Shown: positions 27,343 to 39,556 of the stretch, piece after piece | How positions within the stretch are numbered: position 1 is the first letter of the stretch | How the letters are laid out: each line of letters starts with the position of its first letter | Origin: Lineus longissimus | Taxonomy: Eukaryota > Nemertea > Pilidiophora > Heteronemertea > Lineidae | Assembly (NCBI RefSeq): GCF_910592395.1 | Contig: NC_088310.1 | Coordinates: 2,427,501-2,491,500, forward strand | Length of the DNA stretch: 64,000 nucleotides | Reading direction: 5' to 3' | The notes under the pieces: model-generated | Database searches by the model: none | What the model saw: the letters and a program-made list of their open reading frames with translations, nothing else | What the model was told of the DNA's origin: nothing | Translations under genes and position numbers: made by a program

Positions 27343-27482
27343 TAGTTGCCAATCTAAACATTCTGTCAAGTTCGATGGTAGGAAAGTTTGTGCGGGTGAG
27401 AACATCAACGAATCATTGCAAAGATGGAACTCTTTTCATTACTGGTAGATACAACAGCAGCTTAGTTTAGAATTTGTCTGCT
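27343..27482 (-). repeat. Partial upstream copy of the SNAP-25 exon 1 leader
   Basis: The sequence ..cattctgtcaagttcg...cagcttagtttagaatttgtctgctctgcaaaa matches the exon-1 leader (gattctgtcaagttcg...tccttagtttaaatcttgtctactctgcaaaa) in the same order. It includes its own acceptor with a good pyrimidine tract (cccttattttgcag on the minus strand). The copy lacks the ATG and coding part and has no clear donor. It may be a decayed duplicated exon or an alternative 3' splice site. Confidence 0.65.
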
Positions 27483-30400
27483 CTGCAAAATAAGGGAAAT
27501 TTTTTAAAAAGTGGAGAATACTGGATTAGCAGGCAACATTTTTATTGCCCACTGCACATACATGTAACAGCAACATTCGAGTTGAACGTCATCTCCACAC
27601 AAACTGTTATCAACATTTGATGACACTGGACTCCCTAGCAACAGGACCCCATCTGCTACGCTCACAGACTATGGGTAAATAACCTCCTTAATCTAATCAA
27701 CCCACTGATTTTCTGAGCTGGTGAACTTAAAACTGAATCATCCTACGTATTGATTGGTAACTGTCATACATAGACATGGATCTGTAGGAAATAACACAGC
27801 AGGCATCTTTTGAACTTATATAAGTAGCAAGTTGGGATGCCAAGCTAAACCAGGGGAACAACATTTTTTGCCACCAAGCTTCCCATACCGAATACGATCA
27901 ATCCTTTTGGTCAATGCACACAGCAAGAACGTATGAAGTTATGGGGACCCACTGGGAATATAACTGTGTGGACATAATTGGCAGTGTGACACAAAATGAC
28001 CACATTAAGATCACACCAACATCTATAATGCACTACATGTTGCGTTCAAACACAAGTGAACAAGTGGCATTTTATTGCAATGGTGGTAACGCTGTGATAC
28101 AGAGAGCATCGTTGCAGATTAATTTCCCTGGCTTTGAAGTCAAACACCGGTGTATGATGATTGATGTGACTGTTTTCGAACAGGTCTTTTTTATAACAAT
28201 GGACGTTTCAGGGAGCACTGGCGCGAGATTTATGCTCATTAACGCAATCAAATCGTTGGAGATCACTGTTCAATGCACCAGAAGAAGGAGTCAAATGACA
28301 CCTTTTAGTCAAAATGTCCTTCAATGAGATACATCCAGCTGTGTAACAGGATGCAGATTGCAAGGATCAATTCATGTAAATATACTTGTGTCTGGTGCTG
28401 GCTCAATAATCAATACTGAAGAGAATACATGAAGGAATCACAGCTTCTTGTTGGAATAATGGTTGTCTCATCTTCAGCAAAAGACTATGCTGCTTTCTAA
28501 TATGTGTGTCATAATAGACATGCACACACCACAAACCTTGTCTATTTGGAGACGCGCTGTACATGTAGTAGTACACACAGTTATACGACTCGGATCAGGT
28601 GTGAGCAAACATACTGTACCCCCCACATGATTGATTAGGTTTCAATCATGACACAAGTTGTGACCGGTCAATTATCAGGGGAAGAATTATGGAAGGAAAC
28701 TGCTCCATGTACAATGTTGAACATACATGACATAGAGAACGTGCCTGAGCAGCAAGTGGAACCTATTATTAAGTGTCATGAAAAGTGCTGTGTTCAGTGC
28801 TGGTGCAGTGACACTGACAGGTGACAAGCAGTTGAGAGGTCATGGGTACAATTCAACGCCATATCAATATCAACAAATAGTTTGCCTAGCCATCAAGTAG
28901 GTACCCTGTAGCGGCTGCATGAAACCAAAGAAAGTGTTCTGTAAAGTCTGAGCAGTACTGCCCTACTGTACACGCTACCAATAGCTGATTCTAAACATGA
29001 GCTCAGTTTCCATTTCACTAATAAAGACAGCAACCAATGCGTGTCAATCCGCTCCCTTGCCATCTCAAACTTCCGATCTCATATTCCACATCACACATCA
29101 TTGTGAATTGGTTACCATGGGAAACATTCATCCCAACAAACATGCAGAGAGACCAGCGATCCAGCGATCATATGGGATAAACTCGCTATGATCTGATCAT
29201 ACAGTGTGGCAGAAAATCAGAGTCACAGAGAGTCAACACAGTTAACTGATGTTTGGAAAAAAATCAGCGCCCAGTGCAGTGACTAAGAAAATCATGTTCA
29301 CATGGTATACAGAGGGAGTGTAGCACGCCTGGTATTATAGCAACAGCTGAGTCACAGAAGGTGTATTCTGTGAGAGAATCATTGGTCATCCTAAACAGCA
29401 TCCACCAGATTTCATTATCAAGAAGGTCAAGAATTAAATATCATGCTATTATACACCTTTCCTGGCTTTTATGTGAGAAATGAACCAGTAGTTGTAAAAT
29501 CTCACTGCAAGTGTCCAGAAACTTGGGAAGCCCTATCATTTTACAACAGTCAATTCCAAGATGGCTGCCACTGGTTTTTGAATGCTTGTAATTTTGGAGT
29601 GGACAAAAACACCCTTATCTTATACACCAAAATGCCATGCCTTGTGAGCGCCAGCAGAAAATGACGGCAACCTTTCCTCCTACATCATCTGCCACCTAAT
29701 ATGTTGAGTACAGGTCATGTCTATATCATCAAATATTCCCAACAAGACTTTTCATCCATAATTCAAACTCAGTCGCCACCGAGGCTTGTAGCCGTCTCCT
29801 TCCTACATTGACAGGTTCCTCTCGATATTGTGCTTGGATGACTTGGCTGCATGTATCATGGTATTGGGTAGCTCTACATTAATCAATAACTTGACTATCT
29901 GCTCTAATGGTTTGCTAGGGTTAATGGAGACATGACCGAGCTGTACAAACTAAAAGCACCTTTAGCAGTGGCTGATGATAAAAGACTGTAGTTACATTGT
30001 TTTTATTCATCAACACTGGACCAAATGACAAAGAATGAAGGAGGTAATGAGATGAAATCAATCGTATAGAGCATCGCCTACTATAATGGACATAGAGCAG
30101 GAATAGTTTCTAGCCCATGTCCTTCGGCAAGAAGGTCCTCTAGAATCACATTTATCTGTAAATCATTGGGTTTATGAGGCTGGGCTACTTCGTAGAAATG
30201 GCAAGGCCTGTGCATTCCAGTTTCAAGTTCAACTTCCTTGCCCTTGGGTGTATCACTAAAAAAAGCAGCCTGACTGCCTTTGGAGTTGGGGTAAGGCTGT
30301 TTTCAAAAATAACCATGTTAGAAGACAAGAAGTATTTAACCTTTCCCTACTGAGTTGCATAGGGGCACATAAAACCTGCAACACATGGAACCCCGAACCA

Positions 30401-32380
30401 TTTAGAATTAGGGACATGCAGAGCCCATCCAAAAATTTCCCTCCAGTCAACCAAGGCTTTGCCAATCTAGGAATATTTTCTTTCCAAGATCAACGCCTCT
30501 GTAACAATCCAAATACAGTGTATTGATTTATTACCGGCTAGATCTTGAAGTATGAATGAACCCCACACACGATCAATACAGACTCAGTGGATGAAGGAAA
30601 CATCTAGTAATCACATTGCATTCTCACTAATCGTCTCAAATGAACAGATATATGACATTTTTAGTCGGGTTGCAAAAAAAATGGAATATTCATTTTCCTG
30701 AAACAGTGATGTCATGAATGCAAGATTGTGAAGAACATGCGTGAATTAAGCGTAATGCAATCAATATAGAATCCGTTTATAAAATATATTGAAGGAAATA
30801 TGGAGAAACATGGTGCACATGTTCACACTAAAGGGCACAACCAGGGGGATGACACTGTCAAGGGGGCTAAGTGATCAAAGGACAATCCTTGGATTGTGAT
30901 GGCATCAAAAATTACCATGAATGGGAATTTCCTGAATCAAAAAGTCAAAGCCTGTAATGGTCATATAATCAAAATTGCCTATAATACATAATTATACATG
31001 GAGCTGTATGATCGCCAATATGATGTGTTGTGTTGTGAGCAGCTCACATGTAACAATATTAATAACAGGCCTAATCCATTTCTTACACAAAATCTCTGTC
31101 ATTGTTGTCCAACTGCCATGGAAGAGGGATTACTCATAATCTACATGTATTTCCCAATGAATCACCTCCACCATCTGAAACTGATCCTGCATGAGGACCT
31201 CATCAATCAATCAATGTGGGTAATTGTCAGTAATGTCACAGTTCACTGATTACACTTCAAAACAGACAGGTTTTGGTTGAAAACATGAACAATTTAGATG
31301 TTATATAACTTATAAAAACTCTTTTTGATGTTCCATTAAAAGGGAATTGAAACCCCTTTTTTCCCTGTCTTTGGGTACGGTATGGAAATATGTGCCGAGA
31401 TAGAGGGGTATGGACGAGAGGAGTCCTTACCGGTGGTCAAAGTAGATCATCCGATGTGTCTACACTACAGACGACATGTTACTTGATACCGCAACGTCAT
31501 TGAAACGTTGTGCATATTATCGAAACTTTTTAAAGAAAATAAACGTCACGACATAAACAGTGATAATTATGACGTTTGTTACCATGACTACAGTTTATAC
31601 AGGCGCATGAAAATACCCAGGGATTCTGCTATCTTCTGATGTATGCCTGTGGTTTCTTAACACCAAAAGGTTTTATATCACCATGTCCATACGCCTGTGT
31701 AATTGATGATGGTAAAATGACATGCAATCGACGTACAAAATATTCAGTCCTTCCAGCGCCAGTCATGCAGTAGTGTGTACAGTGTACATGTTGCAAGCAT
31801 GCAATGTACAGTGGAAGAAGTGTTTTCATGGTTTTAGGAATCTGACATTTGGCAAACATTCACTGCATACGACCATCTGTGGCAACAAAATCCCTGTATA
31901 TGATATTCCACATTTAGCTTATTGTTATAAGATTTGTTTGAAACTAATGATACCCACCTTTGTTGATATCTGTCTAACAAATTGGCCTTTTATTTGTGAG
32001 AAAGAAGGTAAAAAATAAAAGTGTCTTCCGCCTGCAATTTCCCTGAAGTTCCGATGTTCACCAATTTGTGGGGGAAATCAAACATGGCCGTTCTTCGATG
32101 CAAATGACGTCACGGTGTGGAATTCCGTTCATTATCATGTCAGTGTATCTATTTTAAAATCATACTCACGTGTTGTTGTTTACGTTTTGGACACGTTTTT
32201 TCGGTGTTCAGAAGGTTTGACGTGGGCTTGTGAATTGGAAATTAATATCAATTTCCGTTTCTTTTACATATGCTCATGTTTATGCTTATAGACTAATCTT
32301 TGCTTATTAGCATGTCTTGACTTTGGGGTATAAGGCCATGGGAATGATTTATCCGGTTTTGTCTCATCTTTCTCATCAGG
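27483..32380. other. Non-coding stretch upstream of SNAP-25
   Basis: AT-rich sequence between the SNAP-25 first coding exon and the repeat block. It probably contains SNAP-25 upstream intron and 5' exon(s), none of which I can place with confidence. The longest open frame (27914-28327, plus strand, 137 codons) has no recognisable domain. A candidate regulatory site lies at 32099-32112. Confidence 0.5.
32099..32112. promoter_or_regulatory. Overlapping octamer and CRE-like sites
   Basis: atgcaaat (POU octamer consensus) overlaps tgacgtca (full palindromic CRE consensus). A YY1-like aacatggccg lies 20 bp to the left and a minus-strand gtgagt donor-like site lies at 32164-32169. This may mark a promoter or enhancer of the SNAP-25 side of the divergent pair. 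Inference from motifs only. Confidence 0.3.
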
Positions 32381-32381
32381 T

Positions 32382-32640
32382 TGTCAGCACGGTGGAGCAG
32401 CCAGGACTCAGGATTCGGCCTGGCTGTGACTGTCTCATCTCCTTACCATGTTGACAACTTGGCAGAGCAGCCAAGACTGATTCGGCCTGGCTGTTACTGT
32501 CTCATCTCTCATCATGTTGTCAACACGGTGGATCAGCCAGGACTGATTCGGCCTGGCTGTGACTGCCTCATCTCTCTCACCATGTAGACAACTTAGCAGA
32601 GCAGCCAGTGGCCTGGCTGTGACTGTCTTATCTCTGTCCC
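32382..32640. repeat. Minisatellite, about 65-70 bp unit, 4 copies
   Basis: Four imperfect head-to-tail units built around gagcagccaggactgattcg and gcctggctgtgactgtctca, with the spacer ...accatgttgacaactt. The last copy is shortened. It immediately precedes the CCAACTCGGCCT repeat and the long satellite array. Confidence 0.85.
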
Positions 32641-32649
32641 ATCTCGGCT

Positions 32650-32727
32650 TAACGCCAACTCGGCCTACCAACTCGGCCTCGGCCCGGACCAACTCGGCCT
32701 GGGTAAAAAACCAACTCGGCCTGGGTT
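32650..32727. repeat. CCAACTCGGCCT short tandem repeat
   Basis: Four close copies of ccaactcggcct with variable short spacers (taccaactcggcct, ggaccaactcggcct, aaaaccaactcggcctgggt). It is strongly GC-richer than the flanks. Confidence 0.85.
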
Positions 32728-33224
32728 TACATTTTTGATTTTTTGGTTTAATTTCTTCTTATATGGGAATATCAGTTGCACTCGTTTAGTTACACTGATT
32801 CCAGGTTTTCGAGCACTCCAGGGAATGGTTTGACTATCAGTCGGCGAAGCTTTCTAAATGCAATTGCCCTGTGTATCCGCACTTTCGGCTTCCAAAAGAA
32901 TCGACTCGAATCTTAATTCAAATCTGCCATTGCCGACATCATTGGCGCCAAAAACTATTTCTTTTGACCCTGTTGACCTCGCTTCTAAAAATTTTGTTTT
33001 TAAACCATTCAAACATTTAAATCAACTGCAAACATTTTCAATAAAATCACCGAGCTATATATATACGATATATTGAGAAATATCTATAGTAATATTGTGT
33101 TATACGGTTACCTTGGAACTATTTGCACCCAATTACTCTTCCGCCAGCGTGACCTAGCCACAATCATGGCGCGTACCCTAAGGCCTGTCTTCAGATTGCC
33201 GAATATCTCACGTCAAACATGAAC

Positions 33225-33297
33225 GCCCTGATAGCTCAGCGGCTAGAGCGCTGCGCTTTAGATTGGGTGGTCACAGGTTCGAACCCCGGCGAATGTA
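33225..33297 (+). ncRNA. tRNA-like segment, array unit 1
   Basis: The start gccctgatagctcagcggct contains a consensus A box (TAGCTCAGCGG), and ggttcgaaccc is a consensus B box. A T6 run follows at 33298-33303. Folded as a tRNA, the D stem GCTC/GAGC is perfect. The anticodon stem has 2 mismatches in 5 and the T stem 2 in 5, and the acceptor stem pairs at only 3 of 7 positions. The nominal anticodon would be TTA (reading a stop codon). It is therefore a tRNA-derived pol III promoter, not a working tRNA. A terminated transcript would be about 75-80 nt. Confidence 0.55.
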
Positions 33298-34120
33298 TTT
33301 TTTCGTTTTTTTAAAAGGTCTTCTTTCCATTTTTCATCCATGAACGTTTATCAGGCCCGGATTCGAATTAGATTCAAACCCTGGCGAATCTTATATGGTT
33401 TTCTTTAAAAAGCTTTCTTTCTACTTTCATCCATGAACGTTTATCAGGCGCGTATCCAAGGGGGTGCACCAGAGGCACGCCCCCTAATTGATATAGAATC
33501 TTTGAAATTGACCATGAAAGTTTGGAACACACCTGTAGTGCAGCAATTTTGATGAGAAATGCAGTGCACGCTCCCTTTTCTTCCAGTTCCTGGATCCGCT
33601 AGCGCTCTTAGACCATCATCATTATTATCATTATCAATATTATCATGAAGAAAACCCCTTCACCCGCGAACTTTTCAAGCTGAAGTACACACTGATTCCA
33701 GGTTTTCGAGCACTCCAGGGAATGGTTTGACTATCAGTCGGCGAAGCTTTCTAAATGCAATTGCCCTGTGCATCCGCACTTTCGGCTTCCAAAAGAATCG
33801 ACTCGAATCTTAATTCAAATCTGCCATTGCCGACATCATTGGCGCCAAAAACTATTTCTTTTGACCCTGTTGACCTCGCTTCTAAAATTTTGTTTTTAAA
33901 CCATTCAAACATTTAAATCAACTGCAAACATTTTCAATAAAATCACCGAGCTATATATATACGATATATTGAGAAATATCTATAGTAATATTGTGTTATA
34001 CGGTTACCTTGGAACTATTTGCACCCAATTACTCTTCCGCCAGCGTGACCTAGCCACAATCATGGCGCGTACCCTAAGGCCTGTCTTCAGATTGCCGAAT
34101 ATCTCACGTGAAACATGAAC

Positions 34121-34193
34121 GCCCTGATAGCTCAGCGGCTAGAGCGCTGCGCTTTAGATTGGGTGGTCACAGGTTCGAACCCCGGCGAATGTA
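34121..34193 (+). ncRNA. tRNA-like segment, array unit 2
   Basis: Same sequence as unit 1, with intact A and B boxes and T run. The bases just upstream differ (cacgtgaaacatg instead of cacgtcaaacatg), creating a CACGTG E-box unique to this copy. Confidence 0.5.
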
Positions 34194-35017
34194 TTTTTTC
34201 GTTTTTTTAAAAGGTCTTCTTTCCATTTTTCATCCATGAACGTTTATCAGGCCCGGATTCGAATTAGATTCAAACCCTGGCGAATCTTATATGGTTTTCT
34301 TTAAAAAGCTTTCTTTCTACTTTCATCCATGAACGTTTATCAGGCGCGTATCCAAGGGGGTGCACCAGAGGCACGCCCCCTAATTGATATAGAATCTTTG
34401 AAATTGACCATGAAAGTTTGGAACACACCTGTAGTGCAGCAATTTTGATGAGAAATGCAGTGCACGCTCCCTTTTCTTCCAGTTCCTGGATCCGCTAGCG
34501 CTCTTAGACCATCATCATTATTATCATTATCAATATTATCATGAAGAAAACCCCTTCACCCGCGAACTTTTCAAGCTGAAGTACACACTGATTCCAGGTT
34601 TTCGAGCACTCCAGGGAATGGTTTGACTATCAGTCGGCGAAGCTTTCTAAATGCAATTGCCCTGTGCATCCGCACTTTCGGCTTCCAAAATAATCGACTC
34701 GAATCTTAATTCAAATCTGCCATTGCCGACATCATTGGCGCCAAAAACTATTTCTTTTGACCCTGTTGACCTCGCTTCTAAAAATTTTGTTTTTAAACCA
34801 TTCAAACATTTAAATCAACTGCAAACATTTTCAATAAAATCACCGAGCTATATATATACGATATATTGAGAAATATCTATAGTAATATTGTGTTATACGG
34901 TTACCTTGGAACTATTTGCACCCAATTACTCTTCCGCCAGCGTGACCTAGCCACAATCATGGCGCGTACCCTAAGGCCTGTCTTCAGATTGCCGAATATC
35001 TCACGTCAAACATGAAC

Positions 35018-35090
35018 GCCCTGATAGCTCAGCGGCTAGAGCGCTGCGCTTTAGATTGGGTGGTCACAGGTTCGAACCCCGGCGAATGTA
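35018..35090 (+). ncRNA. tRNA-like segment, array unit 3
   Basis: Identical to unit 1 in the boxes and T run. Confidence 0.5.
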
Positions 35091-35894
35091 TTTTTTCGTT
35101 TTTTTAAAAGGTCTTCTTTCCATTTTTCATCCATGAACGTTTATCAGGCCCGGATTCGAATTAGATTCAAACCCTGGCGAATCTTATATGGTTTTCTTTA
35201 AAAAGCTTTCTTTCTACTTTCATCCATGAACGTTTATCAGGCGCGTATCCAAGGGGGTGCACCAGAGGCACGCCCCCTAATTGATATAGAATCTTTGAAA
35301 TTGACCATGAAAGTTTGGAACACACCTGTAGTGCAGCAATTTTGATGAGAAATGCAGTGCACGCTCCCTTTTCTTCCAGTTCCTGGATCCGCTAGCGCTC
35401 TTAGACCATCATCATTATTATCATTATCAATATTATCATGAAGAAAACCCCTTCACCCGCGAACTTTTCAAGCTGAAGTACACACTGATTCCAGGTTTTC
35501 GAGCACTCCAGGGAATGGTTTGACTATCAGTCGGCGAAGCTTTCTAAATGCAATTGCCCTGTGCATCCGCACTTTCGGCTTCCAAAAGAATCGACTCGAA
35601 TCTTAATTCAAATCTGCCATTGCCGACATCATTGGCGCCAAAAACTATTTCTTTTGACCCTGTTGACCTCGCTTCTAAAAATTTTGTTTTTAAACCATTC
35701 AAACATTTAAATCAACTGCAAACATTTTCAATAAAATCACCGAGCAATATATATACGATATATTGAGAAATATACGGTTACCTTGGAACTATTTGCACCC
35801 AATTACTCTTCCGCCAGCGTGACCTAGCCACAATCATGGCGCGTACCCTAAGGCCTGTCTTCAGATTGCCGAATATCTCACGTCAAACATGAAC

Positions 35895-35967
35895 GCCCTG
35901 ATAGCTCAGCGGCTAGAGCGCTGCGCTTTAGATTGGGTGGTCACAGGTTCGAACCCCGGCGAATGTA
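35895..35967 (+). ncRNA. tRNA-like segment, array unit 4
   Basis: Identical boxes and T run. The unit carries a 20-bp deletion about 130 bp upstream of this segment. Confidence 0.5.
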
Positions 35968-36792
35968 TTTTTTCGTTTTTTTAAAAGGTCTTCTTTCCAT
36001 TTTTCATCCATGAACGTTTATCAGGCCCGGATTCGAATTAGATTCAAACCCTGGCGAATCTTATATGGTTTTCTTTAAAAAGCTTTCCTTCTACTTTCAT
36101 CCATGAACGTTTATCAGGCGCGTATCCAAGGGGGTGCACCAGAGGCACGCCCCCTAATTGATATAGAATCTTTGAAATTGACCATGAAAGTTTGGAACAC
36201 ACCTGTAGTGCAGCAATTTTGATGAGAAATGCAGTGCACGCTCCCTTTTCTTCCAGTTCCTGGATCCGCTAGCGCTCTTAGACCATCATCATTATTATCA
36301 TTATCAATATTATCATGAAGAAAACCCCTTCACCCGCGAACTTTTCAAGCTGAAGTACACACTGATTCCAGGTTTTCGAGCACTCCAGGGAATGGTTTGA
36401 CTATCAGTCGGCGAAGCTTTCTAAATGCAATTGCCCTGTGCATCCGCACTTTCGGCTTCCAAAAGAATCGACTCGAATCTTAATTCAAATCTGCCATTGC
36501 CGACATCATTGGCGCCAAAAACTATTTCTTTTGACCCTGTTGACCTCGCTTCTAAAATTTTGTTTTTAAACCATTCAAACATTTAAATCAACTGCAAACA
36601 TTTTCAATAAAATCACCGAGCTATATATATACGATATATTGAGAAATATCTATAGTAATATTGTGTTATACGGTTACCTTGGAACTATTTGCACCCAATT
36701 ACTCTTCCGCCAGCGTGACCTAGCCACAATCATGGCGCGTACCCTATAAGGCCTGTCTTCAGATTGCCGAATATCTCACGTCAAACATGAAC

Positions 36793-36865
36793 GCCCTGAT
36801 AGCTCAGCGGCTAGAGCGCTGCGCTTTAGATTGGGTGGTCACAGGTTCGAACCCCGGCGAATGTA
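36793..36865 (+). ncRNA. tRNA-like segment, array unit 5
   Basis: Identical boxes and T run. A two-base insertion (ccctataaggcc) lies just upstream. Confidence 0.5.
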
Positions 36866-37689
36866 TTTTTTCGTTTTTTTAAAAGGTCTTCTTTCCATTT
36901 TTCATCCATGAACGTTTATCAGGCCCGGATTCGAATTAGATTCAAACCCTGGCGAATCTTATATGGTTTTCTTTAAAAAGCTTTCTTTCTACTTTCATCC
37001 ATGAACGTTTATCAGGCGCGTATCCAAGGGGGTGCACCAGAGGCACGCCCCCTAATTGATATAGAATCTTTGAAATTGACCATGAAAGTTTGGAACACAC
37101 CTGTAGTGCAGCAATTTTGATGAGAAATGCAGTGCACGCTCCCTTTTCTTCCAGTTCCTGGATCCGCTAGCGCTCTTAGACCATCATCATTATTATCATT
37201 ATCAATATTATCATGAAGAAAACCCCTTCACCCGCGAACTTTTCAAGCTGAAGTACACACTGATTCCAGGTTTTCGAGCACTCCAGGGAATGGTTTGACT
37301 ATCAGTCGGCGAAGCTTTCTAAATGCAATTGCCCTGTGCATCCGCACTTTCGGCTTCCAAAATAATCGACTCGAATCTTAATTCAAATCTGCCATTGCCG
37401 ACATCATTGGCGCCAAAAACTATTTCTTTTGACCCTGTTGACCTCGCTTCTAAAAATTTTGTTTTTAAACCATTCAAACATTTAAATCAACTGCAAACAT
37501 TTTCAATAAAATCACCGAGCTATATATATACGATATATTGAGAAATATCTATAGTAATATTGTGTTATACGGTTACCTTGGAACTATTTGCACCCAATTA
37601 CTCTTCCGCCAGCATGACCTAGCCACAATCATGGCGCGTACCCTAAGGCCTGTCTTCAGATTGCCGAATATCTCACGTCAAACATGAAC

Positions 37690-37762
37690 GCCCTGATAGC
37701 TCAGCGGCTAGAGCGCTGCGCTTTAGATTGGGTGGTCACAGGTTCGAACCCCGGCGAATGTA
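37690..37762 (+). ncRNA. tRNA-like segment, array unit 6
   Basis: Identical boxes and T run. Confidence 0.5.
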
Positions 37763-38586
37763 TTTTTTCGTTTTTTTAAAAGGTCTTCTTTCCATTTTTC
37801 ATCCATGAACGTTTATCAGGCCCGGATTCGAATTAGATTCAAACCCTGGCGAATCTTATATGGTTTTCTTTAAAAAGCTTTCTTTCTACTTTCATCCATG
37901 AACGTTTATCAGGCGCGTATCCAAGGGGGTGCACCAGAGGCACGCCCCCTAATTGATATAGAATCTTTGAAATTGACCATGAAAGTTTGGAACACACCTG
38001 TAGTGCAGCAATTTTGATGAGAAATGCAGTGCACGCTCCCTTTTCTTCCAGTTCCTGGATCCGCTAGCGCTCTTAGACCATCATCATTATTATCATTATC
38101 AATATTATCATGAAGAAAACCCCTTCACCCGCGAACTTTTCAAGCTGAAGTACACACTGATTCCAGGTTTTCGAGCACTCCAGGGAATGGTTTGACTATC
38201 AGTCGGCGAAGCTTTCTAAATGCAATTGCCCTGTGCATCCGCACTTTCGGCTTCCAAAAGAATCGACTCGAATCTTAATTCAAATCTGCCATTGCCGACA
38301 TCATTGGCGCCAAAAACTATTTCTTTTGACCCTGTTGACCTCGCTTCTAAAAATTTTGTTTTTAAACCATTCAAACATTTAAATCAACCGCAAACATTTT
38401 CAATAAAATCACCGAGCTATATATATACGATATATTGAGAAATATCTATAGTAATATTGTGTTATACGGTTACCTTGGAACTATTTGCACCCAATTACTC
38501 TTCCGCCAGCGTGACCTAGCCACAATCATGGCGCGTACCCTAAGGCCTGTCTTCAGATTGCCGAATATCTCACGTCAAACATGAAC

Positions 38587-38659
38587 GCCCTGATAGCTCA
38601 GCGGCTAGAGCGCTGCGCTTTAGATTGGGTGGTCACAGGTTCGAACCCCGGCGAATGTA
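38587..38659 (+). ncRNA. tRNA-like segment, array unit 7
   Basis: Identical boxes and T run. Confidence 0.5.
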
Positions 38660-39483
38660 TTTTTTCGTTTTTTTAAAAGGTCTTCTTTCCATTTTTCATC
38701 CATGAACGTTTATCAGGCCCGGATTCGAATTAGATTCAAACCCTGGCGAATCTTATATGGTTTTCTTTAAAAAGCTTTCTTTCTACTTTCATCCATGAAC
38801 GTTTATCAGGCGCGTATCCAAGGGGGTGCACCAGAGGCACGCCCCCTAATTGATATAGAATCTTTGAAATTGACCATGAAAGTTTAGAACACACCTGTAG
38901 TGCAGCAATTTTGATGAGAAATGCAGTGCACGCTCCCTTTTCTTCCAGTTCCTGGATCCGCTAGCGCTCTTAGACCATCATCATTATTATCATTATCAAT
39001 ATTATCATGAAGAAAACCCCTTCACCCGCGAACTTTTCAAGCTGAAGTACACACTGATTCCAGGTTTTCGAGCACTCCAGGGAATGGTTTGACTATCAGT
39101 CGGCGAAGCTTTCTAAATGCAATTGCCCTGTGCATCCGCACTTTCGGCTTCCAAAAGAATCGACTCGAATCTTAATTCAAATCTGCCATTGCCGACATCA
39201 TTGGCGCCAAAAACTATTTCTTTTGACCCTGTTGACCTCGCTTCTAAAAATTTTGTTTTTAAACCATTCAAACATTTAAATCAACTGCAAACATTTTCAA
39301 TAAAATCACCGAGCTATATATATACGATATATTAAGAAATATCTATAGTAATATTGTGTTATACGGTTACCTTGGAACTATTTGCACCCAATTACTCTTC
39401 CGCCAGCGTGACCTAGCCACAATCATGGCGCGTACCCTAAGGCCTGTCTTTAGATTGCCGAATATCTCACGTCAAACATGAAC

Positions 39484-39556
39484 GCCCTGATAGCTCAGCG
39501 GCTAGAGCGCTGCGCTTTAGATTGGGTGGTCACAGGTTCGAACCCCGGCGAATGTA
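39484..39556 (+). ncRNA. tRNA-like segment, array unit 8 (truncated unit)
   Basis: Identical boxes and T run. The unit ends soon after, losing the second half of the repeat. Confidence 0.5.

Noticed and set aside
27914-28327. 137-codon plus-strand open frame upstream of SNAP-25
   Set aside because: Longer than most random frames here but without a known domain, splice context or promoter signal. Left unannotated; transcript data or conservation would be needed to revive it.
32858-39335. Repeated 72-codon open frame in the satellite (MQLPCASALSASK...)
   Set aside because: It exists only because the satellite units are nearly identical. Two of eight units carry a frame-breaking base deletion, there is no recognisable domain, and no codon-level conservation can be shown.
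33225-39556. Eight functional tRNA genes (nominal anticodon TTA, a stop-codon reader)
   Set aside because: A and B boxes and the D stem are intact. The acceptor stem pairs at only 3 of 7 positions, and the anticodon and T stems each have two mismatches in five. All copies share these defects, so they are tRNA-derived repeats. A covariance-model score would settle it.
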